From NCBI GenBank assembly GCA_043758755.1, contig JAYVMW010000017.1, forward strand, positions 1 through 64,000: a stretch of 64,000 nucleotides of DNA, written 5' to 3'. This DNA comes from Solimicrobium sp043758755. Lineage in GTDB: Bacteria > Pseudomonadota > Gammaproteobacteria > Burkholderiales > Burkholderiaceae_D. The translations under genes and the position numbers were made by a program. Positions 18,646 to 27,886 of the stretch are shown one piece after another. The notes beneath the pieces are model-generated. The model made no database searches. It had not been told where the DNA came from and saw only the letters and a program-made list of their open reading frames with translations. Position 1 is the first letter of the stretch, and every line of letters starts with the position of its first letter.

Positions 18646-19098
18646 ATGGATGTACTCAGGCTCTATCAGGGATTATCAAAATTCCCACTTGGTAAATATG
18701 TATTCTCGGCCCTGTTCTGTTGGACAGCGCCCTACTTCGGCTCGATTCATCCGCGTTTTCTGGAGCTCAGACCCGGGCGCTGCGTTGTATCGATCAAAAA
18801 TCGCAGGGCGGTCAGAAATCATATTGGCACGGTACATGCCATTGCGATGTGCAATATGGCCGAAGCTGCTGCCGGAACCTGCGTTGAAGCGTCGCTGAGC
18901 AGGCAGCTGCGCTGGATTCCGTCAAAAATGGAAGTCCAGTATTTAAAGAAGGCCAACACTAACCTGAAAGCAGTCTGCGAGTTTGATCCCGCCTCTCTTG
19001 AGCCTGGAGAAAACCATATCAACGTGGACGTCATCAATGAAGCGGGTGAACGCGTATTTTGTGCAAAAATCACCATGTTCATTTCCAGTAAAAAATGA
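18646..19098 (+). CDS. DUF4442-type hotdog-fold protein
   Basis: A 150-residue soluble protein. The order WTAPYFGSIHPRFLELRPGR, then RNHIGTVHAIAMCNMAEAAAG, then a beta-rich tail follows the DUF4442 pattern of the hotdog/thioesterase superfamily, in which the Asn/His turn and following helix (here HAIAMCNMAEAA) make the acyl-CoA pocket. I infer an acyl-thioesterase-like or acyl-binding role, not proved. The ATG at 18646 has AGGAAA before it; it begins 48 bases after the hydrolase stop and on the same strand. Confidence 0.65.
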   Translation: MDVLRLYQGLSKFPLGKYVFSALFCWTAPYFGSIHPRFLELRPGRCVVSIKNRRAVRNHIGTVHAIAMCNMAEAAAGTCVEASLSRQLRWIPSKMEVQYLKKANTNLKAVCEFDPASLEPGENHINVDVINEAGERVFCAKITMFISSKK

Positions 19099-19260
19099 TC
19101 CTTCCGCAATAGTAGCGTCAGATTCTTTCAGTAGCGTATACTCATGCCTGACCAACGCTCGCCAACGGCCGTAACCGCATCCATTTCGAGGTCCGGTTTC
19201 TGGTGCAAAGACAACCGCACCGAAGGCTGATCATTTTGAACACTATTTTGGAATTCTCCC

Positions 19261-21465
19261 ATGGAAATTAAAGTCAACTTTCTCGACAAGCTTCGTCTGG
19301 AAGCCAAGTTCGATGACTTCACGGTGGTGGCCGACCAGCCGGTCCGCTACAAGGGCGATGGCTCCGCGCCGGGTCCGTTCGATTACTTTCTGGCCTCCTC
19401 GGCCCTGTGTGCGGCCTACTTTGTGAAGCTGTATTGCGTAACCCGCAATATTCCGACTGAACATATCCGGCTGTCGCAGAATAATATTGTTGATCCGGAA
19501 AACCGCTATCAGCAGATTTTTAAAATTCAGGTCGAGTTGCCTTCAGATATATCTGACAAGGACCGTCAGGGAATTTTGCGCTCGATCGAACGCTGCACCG
19601 TAAAAAAAGTGGTGCAGGCCGGCCCCGAGTTTGTGATTGAAGAGGTTGAAAATCTCGATGCCGATGCACAGGCCCTGCTGAGTCTGGCTCCTGTTTCTGA
19701 AGCAAACACCTATATCGCGGGCAAGGATCTGCCGCTGGAGAAAACCATCGCCAATATGTCGACCGTGCTGGCAGACCTGGGGATGAAAATTGAAATCGCT
19801 TCGTGGCGCAATCTGGTGCCCAATGTCTGGTCGCTGCACATCCGCGATGCGCACTCGCCAATGTGTTTTACCAACGGCAAGGGCGCGACCAAAGAAAGCG
19901 CGCTGGCCTCAGCGCTGGGCGAATTTATCGAACGACTGAACTGCAATCATTTCTATGGCGCGCAGTTTTGGGGCGAACAGATCGCCAACGCTGCGTTTGT
20001 ACATTACCCGAACGAACGCTGGTTTCAGCCCGGCCCCAACGATGCGCTGCCAGTTGAGATTCTCGATCAGTACTGTCTGGATATTTTTGACCCCGATGGC
20101 GACCTGCGCGCATCCAACCTGATCGACACCAACTCTGGCAATGTGCAGCGCGGCATCTGTGCGCTGCCGTATGTGCGCCAGTCGGACGGCGCGGTCGTGT
20201 ATTTTCCGTCCAGCCTGATTGAAAACCTGTACGTCAGCAATGGCATGAGTGCCGGCAATACCCTGGCCGAAGCGCAGGTGCAATGTCTGTCGGAAATTTT
20301 CGAGCGCGCAGTCAAGCGCGAAATTCTGGAAGGTGAATACGCTTTGCCTGATGTGCCACAGGAAGTGCTGGCGAAATATCCTGGCATTGTGGCCGGCATT
20401 CAGGGTCTGGAACAGCAAGGCTTTCCGGTGCTGGTCAAGGATGCATCGCTCGGTGGCGTGTACCCGGTAATGTGCGTAACCTTGATGAACCCGAAGACCG
20501 GCGGTGTGTTTGCCTCGTTCGGCGCGCACCCAAGCCTGGAGGTGGCGCTGGAACGCAGTCTGACCGAACTGCTGCAGGGGCGCAGCTTTGAAGGCCTCAA
20601 CGATTTACCGCGCCCCACCTTTGAAAGTAACGCGGTAGCCGAACCAAACAATTTTGTTGAACACTTCATTGATTCCAGCGGTGTAGTGTCGTGGCGCTTT
20701 TTCAGCAGCAAATCGGATTACGAATTTGTAGAGTGGGATTTTTCCGGTCAGGGTGACAACTCCAACACTGAGGAAGCCGCAACCCTGTTCGGTATACTCA
20801 ACGACATGGGCAAAGAAGCCTATACCGCAGTGTATGACCAGTTAGGCGCGACCGCCTGCCGCATTCTGGTGCCGGGTTATTCGGAAGTGTATCCGGTGGA
20901 AGATTTAATCTGGGATAACACCAACAAGGCACTGTTGTTCCGCGCTGATATTCTGAACCTGCATCGGCTCGACGATGCCAGCCTGGAAGAATTGCTCGAT
21001 CGTCTGGATAACAACGAGCTCGACGAGTACTCCGATATAGCCACCCTGATCGGCATCGAATTTGACGAAAATACGGCCTGGGGCCAACTGACCGTGCTGG
21101 AGTTAAAGCTGCTGATCAATCTGGCCCTGCAGAAATTCGAAGCTGCGCACGAACTGGTGGGCGCGTTCCTGCAGTACAACGACAACACGGTTGAGCGCGG
21201 CCTGTTTTGTCAGGCCCTGCATGCAGTGCTGGAGGTGTTGTTGGATGACGATCTGGAACTGGACGATTACGTCGTCAATTTCCGCCGCATGTTTGGCAAC
21301 CCGCGCATGGATGCGGTGCTGGGGTCGGTGGATGGCAGTGTGCGCTTTTTCGGCTTGACGCCAACCAGTATCAAACTGGAAGGACTGGACCGACACCGGC
21401 GCCTGATCGACAGCTACAGCAAATTGCACTCAGCCCGGGCTCGCGCGGCCGAGGCGGTTGCGTGA
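19261..21465 (+). CDS. ycaO: OsmC-YcaO fusion protein
   Basis: A 734-residue protein with two fused parts. Residues 1 to about 135 are an OsmC-like domain; the two redox cysteines expected in OsmC are present as Cys50 (ASSALCAAYF) and Cys112 (SIERCTVKKV). Residues from about 170 form a YcaO domain (GKGATKESALASALGEFIER, TGGVFASFGAHPSLEVALER), followed by an E. coli-YcaO-like C-terminal helical extension. YcaO proteins activate amide oxygens with ATP; E. coli YcaO, lacking a peptide cyclisation role, has been tied to modification of ribosomal protein S12. No RiPP partner lies close by here. The OsmC fusion is common in this lineage. Confidence 0.85.
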   Translation: MEIKVNFLDKLRLEAKFDDFTVVADQPVRYKGDGSAPGPFDYFLASSALCAAYFVKLYCVTRNIPTEHIRLSQNNIVDPENRYQQIFKIQVELPSDISDKDRQGILRSIERCTVKKVVQAGPEFVIEEVENLDADAQALLSLAPVSEANTYIAGKDLPLEKTIANMSTVLADLGMKIEIASWRNLVPNVWSLHIRDAHSPMCFTNGKGATKESALASALGEFIERLNCNHFYGAQFWGEQIANAAFVHYPNERWFQPGPNDALPVEILDQYCLDIFDPDGDLRASNLIDTNSGNVQRGICALPYVRQSDGAVVYFPSSLIENLYVSNGMSAGNTLAEAQVQCLSEIFERAVKREILEGEYALPDVPQEVLAKYPGIVAGIQGLEQQGFPVLVKDASLGGVYPVMCVTLMNPKTGGVFASFGAHPSLEVALERSLTELLQGRSFEGLNDLPRPTFESNAVAEPNNFVEHFIDSSGVVSWRFFSSKSDYEFVEWDFSGQGDNSNTEEAATLFGILNDMGKEAYTAVYDQLGATACRILVPGYSEVYPVEDLIWDNTNKALLFRADILNLHRLDDASLEELLDRLDNNELDEYSDIATLIGIEFDENTAWGQLTVLELKLLINLALQKFEAAHELVGAFLQYNDNTVERGLFCQALHAVLEVLLDDDLELDDYVVNFRRMFGNPRMDAVLGSVDGSVRFFGLTPTSIKLEGLDRHRRLIDSYSKLHSARARAAEAVA

Positions 21466-21499
21466 GTTTGTGGGAACGGTGGGATGCGTGTCAGATCAA

Positions 21500-21562
21500 T
21501 TGACAAAATCAATATTAATCAATACGATTCGAGAACAATCATAAATAATCACACTTGATTAT
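21500..21562 (+). promoter_or_regulatory. Promoter and operator of the toxin-antitoxin operon
   Basis: TTGACA at 21500-21505 and TACGAT at 21523-21528, spaced 17 bases, make a near-consensus sigma-70 promoter. Just downstream an inverted repeat ATAATCA/TGATTAT (21545-21551 and 21556-21562, spacer CACT) sits between promoter and antitoxin start, the usual place for autoregulation by a ribbon-helix-helix antitoxin. The role of the repeat is inferred. Confidence 0.65.
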
Positions 21563-21597
21563 ATGACCATGTAGAGGTTAGATTTCGAGGTAATATC

Positions 21598-21867
21598 ATG
21601 GCTCCATTAGATACCAAAGTATTAACGGCTCATATTCCGGTACTCATGTTGGAAAAAATTGACTTATTAGCAGCGCGCCTTGAGCGTTCGCGTGGCTGGA
21701 TAATGAAACAGGCATTATCGGCCTGGATTGATCAGGAAGAAGAACGAAGCCGTTTAACACGTGAAGCATTGCTCGATGTGGACCAAGGCAGTGTCATTGA
21801 TCATCAATCCGTACAGGCATGGGCAGACAGTTTAAGTACTGGAAATCCACTAAAGGTGCCTGACTGA
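21598..21867 (+). CDS. Antitoxin, ribbon-helix-helix type
   Basis: An 89-residue protein whose N-terminal part (VLTAHIPVLMLEKIDLLAAR, then LERSRGWIMKQALSAWID) has the short strand and two helices of a ribbon-helix-helix DNA-binding dimer as in CopG/ParD-type antitoxins. The C-terminal tail is acidic and probably wraps the toxin. It overlaps the toxin gene by one base (stop and start TGATGG), so the pair is coupled. It should neutralise the downstream toxin and repress the operon at the palindrome near 21545-21562. Confidence 0.85.
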   Translation: MAPLDTKVLTAHIPVLMLEKIDLLAARLERSRGWIMKQALSAWIDQEEERSRLTREALLDVDQGSVIDHQSVQAWADSLSTGNPLKVPD

Positions 21868-22142
21868 TGGAATTGAAGTGGACCAGCAAGGCCCTATCCG
21901 ATTTATCACGACTGTATCAATTTTTGGCGTCGGTCAATAAAGGACCCGCAGCCCGTACCGTGCAGTCCCTGGCTGCCGCACCAGCCAGTCTTTTGACCAA
22001 CCCGCGGATAGGCGAACGACTTGAAGAATTTGAACCGCGTGAAGTGCGTCGAATTCACATCGGCAATTATGAAATTCGGTATGAAATTCAGGGATCATTG
22101 ATCTACGTGCTGCGATTGTGGCATACCCGTGAGAATCGCTGA
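21867..22142 (+). CDS. RelE/ParE-family toxin
   Basis: A 91-residue basic protein with the RelE/ParE fold: MELKWTSKALSDLSRLYQFL is the first strand and helices, LLTNPRIGERLEEFEP the middle, and EVRRIHIGNYEIRYEI plus LIYVLRLWHTREN the C-terminal sheet. The WHTREN ending is characteristic of this group. RelE-type members cut mRNA in the ribosome and ParE-type members poison gyrase; which one applies cannot be told from sequence here. Start overlaps the antitoxin stop. A strong hairpin terminator follows within 20 bases. Confidence 0.85.
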   Translation: MELKWTSKALSDLSRLYQFLASVNKGPAARTVQSLAAAPASLLTNPRIGERLEEFEPREVRRIHIGNYEIRYEIQGSLIYVLRLWHTRENR

Positions 22143-22153
22143 TACTACATTCA

Positions 22154-22217
22154 TTTTTTCTGTATAAAACCACTACGCCCGCATCAGCGGGCGTAGTGGT
22201 TTTATACAGAGAAAAAA
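22154..22217. terminator. Long perfect hairpin, bidirectional terminator
   Basis: Arms of 23 bases at 22160-22182 and 22187-22209 are perfectly complementary with loop ATCA, and the left side is preceded by six T and the right followed by a run of A, so each strand sees a stem and a T tract. It lies between convergent genes (toxin on plus, secreted protein on minus). The inner part CGCCCGC-ATCA-GCGGGCG repeats the core of the terminator at 2679-2698. Confidence 0.85.
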
Positions 22218-22221
22218 GCGC

Positions 22222-22836
22222 TCAAGGAATTTTGCACTCCGGATCATTCGGACAGATAGTCAGACTGCCGTTTTCGAAGTCCTTGTTGATAATCCTTCTG
22301 TTGAAATCAACATAGGGTGTAGTGCCATGATTGAAGAAATATGGCGTGCCGTTTTCTGCTGTGAACCGTACGTTCCCGTCCGGACTGCCGTGTACCAGCG
22401 CCGGATTGGCCGCAACAAAATAGACATGGCCTTCGATTTTGTGGGTTGTCACAGAATGATCGGCACAATAGACGATCGGTACTGTCTCACCGGCACCCAC
22501 AGGAACAGTATAGGTTTTGGCGCTGCGGTAGTCGCCAATACCCGTATCCACCCACTGACCATCGCCGGACAGATATTTGACCGCACCGGCGTTGAGAGAT
22601 CTGCCAATATCTCCGCCGATCACGGTCGTGATAAACACCACATTCCAGTCGTACCGGGAATTATTGTAGATGTAGGTATGATCGCCCATCTTCGTTAAGA
22701 TCCCGCAGGCGTCATTGAGCGGGGTAACGAGCGGGGTAACATTTTCGGCAGCAGCATGTGGCGCAAGAGAAACCAGCACAGGCAGTACCAGCACGGGCAG
22801 GAATTTTTTTGTTGAGGAGAACATTCGGTTAATCAT
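22222..22836 (-). CDS. Secreted hypothetical protein
   Basis: A 204-residue protein with a signal peptide (STKKFLPVLVLPVLVSLAPH, cleavage after AAA). The mature part has Cys residues near its start (DACGILTKMGDHTYIYNN), in the middle (PIVYCADHSV) and at the end (ICPNDPECKIP), so disulphides are likely, and mixed beta content. I do not recognise a family. The ATG at 22836 with GAAAGG upstream is preferred; the longer frame has a run of unlikely residues. It sits downstream of the TonB receptor on the same strand, separated by a terminator, so it is probably a separate unit. Confidence 0.6.
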   Translation of the reverse strand: MINRMFSSTKKFLPVLVLPVLVSLAPHAAAENVTPLVTPLNDACGILTKMGDHTYIYNNSRYDWNVVFITTVIGGDIGRSLNAGAVKYLSGDGQWVDTGIGDYRSAKTYTVPVGAGETVPIVYCADHSVTTHKIEGHVYFVAANPALVHGSPDGNVRFTAENGTPYFFNHGTTPYVDFNRRIINKDFENGSLTICPNDPECKIP

Positions 22837-22935
22837 TATCGTCGACCTTTCATAAAGAACAGATACGGAGCGATCAATGTAATGATTATTTGCGAATAAA
22901 ATAATACGTATTTTCACCTTGCCTGTCCGAAAATA

Positions 22936-22969
22936 CAACATGCCCGCAATGCGGGCATGTTGATTTTTA
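22936..22969. terminator. Hairpin terminator after the TonB receptor gene
   Basis: A perfect 12-base stem CAACATGCCCGC / GCGGGCATGTTG with three-base loop AAT at 22936-22962, followed on the plus side by ATTTTTAG and on the minus side by TATTTTC. It lies 81 bases beyond the stop of the TonB receptor gene on the minus strand, so termination there is the natural reading. The core again uses GCCCGC/GCGGGC. Confidence 0.7.
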
Positions 22970-23042
22970 GCAGAGTGAAAAGTCACTGCGCAAAGGCAAA
23001 ATTCAAAAGCCGTCACCCGTTGCAGGTAACGGCCGGTTTCTG

Positions 23043-25445
23043 TCAGAAGTTGTAATTCAGGCGCGCATAGTAATACGCGCCATTCATGCCAACCGGTGAA
23101 ACAAAATTGTATGGAAACGCGCCGCCATAACTGTCATACGAATTGGTGGTGCGAGTCGGATACTGGTTGGTCAGATTGTTGCCGCCCACCACAATCGAGG
23201 TGTTTTTATTCAGCGCATATTTGGCTTCCAGGTCCAGCACCCAGGCGGCATTGAATTCCATCGGAGCACTGGCCGAATCATACGACATCACCGACAGGCT
23301 GCCATAGCGTGTGACCCGGCTGGTCAGATCCCACTGATTCACATGCCAGTCGGCCGACAACACCAGTTTTGTTTTCGGCGTTTCATGCATCAGATCATAC
23401 AGAGTCTTGTCATAAAACAGCGCTGTGCCATTGACGCCGGCACGTACCGAATCCAGTTTGTTGTCGTTGTAATTGAACGCCGCAGTCAGATTCAGTTTGC
23501 CCGCTGCCAGATCCAGTTCATGCATGAGAACCGCATCCACACCCTGAGTCGTGGTATCGAGTGCGTTGGTGAGGAAATTGACCGCACCCAGAGTCGGGTA
23601 GTTCGGATCAGCAATGCTGATCGGGCTCGACAGGGCAATGCGGTCTTTGATTTTGATCTGGTAGGTATCCAGCGTCACGTTGGTGTTGCCGGAAACACGC
23701 CAGGCCAGACCCAGTGTTTCGTTGACCGAGGTTTCCGGTTTTAATGGCTGCGCACCCTGCGCCCGTGCCAATGGATCGGTGGACGAAACCAGCGCCACGT
23801 TGGATAAATTGCCGTTGTTGTCAAAGCCCAGCACGGTGTTGCGATAGCCGATTTGCGCCAGTTGCGGAGCACGGAAACTGTTAGACACGGAACCGCGCAC
23901 CAGGAAGTTGGGGGTGAATTTATAACGGGCCGAGAGCTTGCCGGTCGATTTGCTGCCGATATCGCCAATTTGCGAATAGCGCGCGGCCACGCCAACCAGC
24001 AGATTTTTGGTCAGGTCACTGTCCACGTCGATGTATACCGATTTGTCGGTGCGCGACAGATCGACCGCATCCGAAGGCTGCAGTCCAGGGTCGCCCTGCG
24101 AACCTGGTTGTCCATTGGTGTTGGGACCGGCCGCATACGAAGCCGGATCGCCCGCCTGGGTCACGTAGGTATCGCGCTGCAGTTCCGCGCCAAACGCCAC
24201 ATTGACCGGTACCGACAGAATGCCGTCAAAGCTGCGATGTGCATCAGCATTGATACCCTGCTGACCTGAAATGAAATTGGCCAGATGGAACGAAGTCGGG
24301 CTGGCAGTATCGAGTGACGAGTTGATGGTGTGTTCGAGGTTGTAGCTGAATTGGTTGCGTCCCAGACGCAGACTCAGATCCACGTTCCACTCACCCACTG
24401 CGCCGCGCACACCGAACACCGCGCCGACATCTTTGCTGTTGTTGACGCTGACCGGCAAGAAACCATTCGGATAGACTGCCGCTACATTGCCCGGGTCGCC
24501 AGGCCAGCGGAAAAAGCCGGTACCAAAGGAGCGGCGGTCATTGAAGGTGGCGAACGAATACACTTCCAGCTCACTCGACAGCGGCACTGCAGCGTTGTAG
24601 AACAGATTGGTGTTGTACAGTTTCGGGTCGCCCGATTTGAACAGAACCTGACCGACCAGAGCCACATCGGCAGGCGTACTGTTATAGGACGAATCATCGG
24701 ATGGCCCGGCACGGTTGGTACCGTTTTTATCCTGATAATCGAAACCAAACCGCACATAGCCTTTTTCACCGATTTTCAGTCCGGTATTGGCACCGGCCTG
24801 AAAGTTCTGACCATCGGTAATGGTTTTGTCGGTCGGTGCAAATGGCGTGTGATTGCCACCGTAAGAAACGTAAGTTTCAGTGCCCTGTGGCGCTTTTTTC
24901 AGAACAATGTTGATGACACCGGCCACGGCATCGCTGCCGTATTGTGAACCGGCACCGTCGCGCAACACTTCTATGCGTTCGATGGCGCTGACCGGGATCG
25001 AATTCAGATCCACCGACACGGTGCCCTGGAACAACCCTTCCTGATCCATGGTGGCATTCGGATGCCAGCGCTTGCCGTTCACCAGAATCAGCACTTCATC
25101 AGGGGCCAGTCCGCGCAACTGAATGGTGCGTACGGTGTCGGAAGTACCGCTGGCTGAGGCGCGCGGCATATTGATGGAAGGAGACAGGTTCTGCAGGATC
25201 TGCCCGATTTCACCGGTGCTGTTGGCGTGTTCCAGATCCTGTGCCGTGAATACATCAACCGGTACATCGCTGTCGAACAGGGAACGCACTTTGGCGCGCG
25301 AACCGACGATGGAAACCGTCTGTACCTGTTGGTCAGTTGCCATGTCAGCGTTTTGATCGGCCGCATAACCGAGTGGAGCATACAGAGCAACCAAACCCGC
25401 TGCTGCGAGTGACTGCCTGAGAACTGCATTTTTTTTATTGATCAT
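23043..25445 (-). CDS. TonB-dependent outer membrane receptor
   Basis: An 800-residue receptor. A signal peptide (LAAAGLVALYAPLGYAADQN) is followed by a TonB box-like VQTVSIVGSR, a plug domain (LEHANSTGEIGQILQNLSPS; VLILVNGKRWHPNATMDQEG; IERIEVLRDGAGSQYGSDAV) and a 22-strand barrel ending in ARLNYNF with terminal Phe. There is no STN signalling domain. The plug QLRGL and DAVAGVINIVLKK motifs are standard. It is the last gene of an operon with nupC-like and DUF62 genes, 49 bases after the latter, so I infer uptake of a nucleoside-related ligand such as S-adenosylmethionine or adenosine across the outer membrane. The ligand is not directly visible. Confidence 0.88.
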   Translation of the reverse strand: MINKKNAVLRQSLAAAGLVALYAPLGYAADQNADMATDQQVQTVSIVGSRAKVRSLFDSDVPVDVFTAQDLEHANSTGEIGQILQNLSPSINMPRASASGTSDTVRTIQLRGLAPDEVLILVNGKRWHPNATMDQEGLFQGTVSVDLNSIPVSAIERIEVLRDGAGSQYGSDAVAGVINIVLKKAPQGTETYVSYGGNHTPFAPTDKTITDGQNFQAGANTGLKIGEKGYVRFGFDYQDKNGTNRAGPSDDSSYNSTPADVALVGQVLFKSGDPKLYNTNLFYNAAVPLSSELEVYSFATFNDRRSFGTGFFRWPGDPGNVAAVYPNGFLPVSVNNSKDVGAVFGVRGAVGEWNVDLSLRLGRNQFSYNLEHTINSSLDTASPTSFHLANFISGQQGINADAHRSFDGILSVPVNVAFGAELQRDTYVTQAGDPASYAAGPNTNGQPGSQGDPGLQPSDAVDLSRTDKSVYIDVDSDLTKNLLVGVAARYSQIGDIGSKSTGKLSARYKFTPNFLVRGSVSNSFRAPQLAQIGYRNTVLGFDNNGNLSNVALVSSTDPLARAQGAQPLKPETSVNETLGLAWRVSGNTNVTLDTYQIKIKDRIALSSPISIADPNYPTLGAVNFLTNALDTTTQGVDAVLMHELDLAAGKLNLTAAFNYNDNKLDSVRAGVNGTALFYDKTLYDLMHETPKTKLVLSADWHVNQWDLTSRVTRYGSLSVMSYDSASAPMEFNAAWVLDLEAKYALNKNTSIVVGGNNLTNQYPTRTTNSYDSYGGAFPYNFVSPVGMNGAYYYARLNYNF

Positions 25446-25494
25446 GATTTGTCTTACCTGTTAATGGAAAAATGGTTCAAGGCAATGGGACAAT

Positions 25495-26430
25495 TTATTT
25501 TTTCGACGCAGCTGCTTTTTCAATTTCAACATGCCACTCGGCACCTGACTGAACATGATATTTCTTAGCGAAATCACCCTGATTCAGGGCTACCGAGAAA
25601 TTCAGCAGACTGTTGACGTAGGCCAGCGGTTTGCCAACCCTGACTTCACCAAAGGAATTCGCAAACGGAACCGTTACCGTGGCAATTTTTTTGTCCTTGT
25701 TATAGATGCGCACAGTCAGCAGATCGCCGGCCCTGATCGACAACTGATCCAGCATTGCCTTGGAGACATTGGTCCAGACATTGCCAAAGTTAACATCCAG
25801 AACCGGGATGTTGCCGCGCAGGGTGTTGCCGGACCGGTCGGCTTTCTGATAGGCGATTCTGACCAGACTGTCCGGATCAAGCACCGGGCCGACCTGTTCA
25901 AACGTGATCACGCCAGAAGCCAGGCGGGCGCCGGTATAGGCATATACATCGCGACCATGGAAGGTATAGCTGTCGCCGGAACCAGGCAAACGATTCACCT
26001 TTTCATCGATTTCACGCATCTCGGCAATACCGTCGCGCTCGGCAATCAACGTATACAGACCGTTATTCGGTCCGACAAAGTAGCGTCCGTTTTTCAATTT
26101 CAGCACCACCGATTTGCGCACGGTGCCCACACCGGGGTCAATCACAGTGACAAACACGCTTCCTTCAGGCCAGTAATTGACGGTCTGGTATAAACGATAG
26201 GCGGCAATCCAGATATCGTAGGTTGGGATCTGATGGGTCAGATCTGAAATATTCAATTGTGGATCTACACCAAACGCCACACCGCGCATGGCCGAAACTG
26301 CACCGTCAGCCTGACCGAAATCGGTCATCAGTACCAGTGGCTTGCGCACCTGCGCCTGAGTCTGTGCCTGCACCAGTCCTGCGGTGCCTGCCAGTGCGGC
26401 GATCAGAAATAGTTTTTTGATGATATTCAT
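25495..26430 (-). CDS. Exported SAM hydrolase/hydroxide adenosyltransferase (DUF62)
   Basis: A 311-residue member of the DUF62/fluorinase-chlorinase superfamily with an N-terminal signal peptide (MNIIKKLFLIAALAGTAGLV, cleavage near QA). Family landmarks: LVLMTDFGQADGAVSAMRG (Asp37), VTVIDPGVGTVRK (Asp98, Arg105) and SYTFHGRDVYAYTGARL (His158). Asp, Arg and His form the triad of the hydroxide adenosyltransferases, which use water to split SAM into adenosine and methionine; halogenases lack this triad. The signal peptide puts the enzyme in the periplasm. It lies between a nucleoside transporter and a TonB receptor. The ATG at 26430 begins the signal peptide; the longer frame adds a poor aromatic leader. 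Ribosome site is weak. Confidence 0.85.
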   Translation of the reverse strand: MNIIKKLFLIAALAGTAGLVQAQTQAQVRKPLVLMTDFGQADGAVSAMRGVAFGVDPQLNISDLTHQIPTYDIWIAAYRLYQTVNYWPEGSVFVTVIDPGVGTVRKSVVLKLKNGRYFVGPNNGLYTLIAERDGIAEMREIDEKVNRLPGSGDSYTFHGRDVYAYTGARLASGVITFEQVGPVLDPDSLVRIAYQKADRSGNTLRGNIPVLDVNFGNVWTNVSKAMLDQLSIRAGDLLTVRIYNKDKKIATVTVPFANSFGEVRVGKPLAYVNSLLNFSVALNQGDFAKKYHVQSGAEWHVEIEKAAASKK

Positions 26431-26467
26431 AAGATGAGTTAAGAAGTTAAAAAAGTAAGTAAAAAAA

Positions 26468-27658
26468 TCAGAGCACCAGTCCCACCACCGTCGCACTTAA
26501 AAAACTGACCAGTGAAGCGCCGTACAAAAGTTTAAAGCCAAAGCGCGCCACCACATTGCCCTGTCTGACATCAAGCGCCTTGATGGTACCGCAGATAATT
26601 CCGATCGAACCAAAATTGGCAAACGACACCAGAAATACCGACACGATCGCCATGCTGCGCTGATCAAACAGATAGATGGCGGCATCCATGCCGCTTCTGA
26701 GTTCCTGCATGGCCACAAATTCATTGCTGATCAGTTTGGTGGCCATGATGCTGCCCGCCCCCACCGCTTCATGCCACGGAATGCCAACCAGAAAGGCCAG
26801 CGGTGAAAACAGGTAGCCTAAAAAATGCTGAAAGCTGATGCCGAAAAAATTGGCAAAAATGGTATTGGCCATTTCAATGACCGCAATAAATCCGACCAGC
26901 ATGGCCGCGACGATGACAGCAATCTTGAAGCCGTCCAAAATGTATTCGCCGAGCATTTCGAAAAAACTCTGTCCTTCTTCATTCACTGCGAGCACATCGT
27001 CCTGTTTGCTGACCACATACGGATTGATCAGTGAGGCGACAATAAAGCCGCCAAACAGATTGAGCACCACTGCGCACACTACGTATTTGGGATCGACCAG
27101 TTGCATATAGGCCGCAATGATGGCGGCCGACACCGTGGACATGGCCGAGGTGCACAGGGTGTATAAGCGACGTTCCGGAAGGTGGGGCAATTGCTTCTTG
27201 ATGGAGATAAATACCTCCGACTGTCCCAGAATTGCCGAGGCCACGGCGTTGTAGGATTCAAGCTTGCCCATGCCATTCACCTTGGATAGCATGATACCGA
27301 TCGAGCGGATCACCAACCCGAGAATTTTCCAGTGCTGCAAAATCCCGATTAACGCCGAGATGAACACAACCGGCATCAACACGGTAAAGAAAAACGAAAA
27401 ACTGTGTTCGTTGACCAGACCGCCAAACACAAAATTGATACCGACCGCTGCAAATTTCAGCAAATCCTCAAAGCCACTGACGATGCTCCTGATGATGACC
27501 TGACCAACATTCGAATTCAGCATCGCATAACCGAAGAAGAACTGCAGACCCAGCAGGGTAAATATCGGTTTGAGTCGCACCTGGGATCTGTCGTAACTCA
27601 CTATATAAGCCAGCAACAGGATGATCAGAACACTTAACGCGCCTATTATTATTTTCAC
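26468..27658 (-). CDS. nupC: NupC-family concentrative nucleoside transporter
   Basis: A 396-residue polytopic membrane protein. LIILLLAYIVSYDRSQVRLK and the following GLQFFFGYAMLNSNVGQ start it, and the conserved motifs GQSEVFISIKKQLPHL and TCTSAM-like TLCTSAMSTVSAAIIAAYM, then INPYV and GIPWHEAVGAGSIMATKLISN, are diagnostic for CNT transporters, which couple nucleoside uptake to protons or sodium. It is the first gene of an operon with the exported SAM hydrolase (37 bases downstream) and the TonB receptor. The logical job is import of adenosine released in the periplasm. Confidence 0.9.
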   Translation of the reverse strand: MKIIIGALSVLIILLLAYIVSYDRSQVRLKPIFTLLGLQFFFGYAMLNSNVGQVIIRSIVSGFEDLLKFAAVGINFVFGGLVNEHSFSFFFTVLMPVVFISALIGILQHWKILGLVIRSIGIMLSKVNGMGKLESYNAVASAILGQSEVFISIKKQLPHLPERRLYTLCTSAMSTVSAAIIAAYMQLVDPKYVVCAVVLNLFGGFIVASLINPYVVSKQDDVLAVNEEGQSFFEMLGEYILDGFKIAVIVAAMLVGFIAVIEMANTIFANFFGISFQHFLGYLFSPLAFLVGIPWHEAVGAGSIMATKLISNEFVAMQELRSGMDAAIYLFDQRSMAIVSVFLVSFANFGSIGIICGTIKALDVRQGNVVARFGFKLLYGASLVSFLSATVVGLVL

Positions 27659-27886
27659 GATACCTGCCTAAAAGAATAACCTGTGATTTTATTTGCTCTG
27701 CAGCTCTTAAATCAAGGTGAATGATGAAAAGGTGTGCAGCATATCATTTTGAAAATACAAGAAGGCATGCAATTGCCGGTGCGCTGTCGACTTTTCTTAC
27801 ACAGCCGCAGCTCTATCTGTGACCGAAAATATTGATTTTCAAATTTATCTAATAAAATCAGTAAGTTATTTTTGCAGTTGGGTCAC

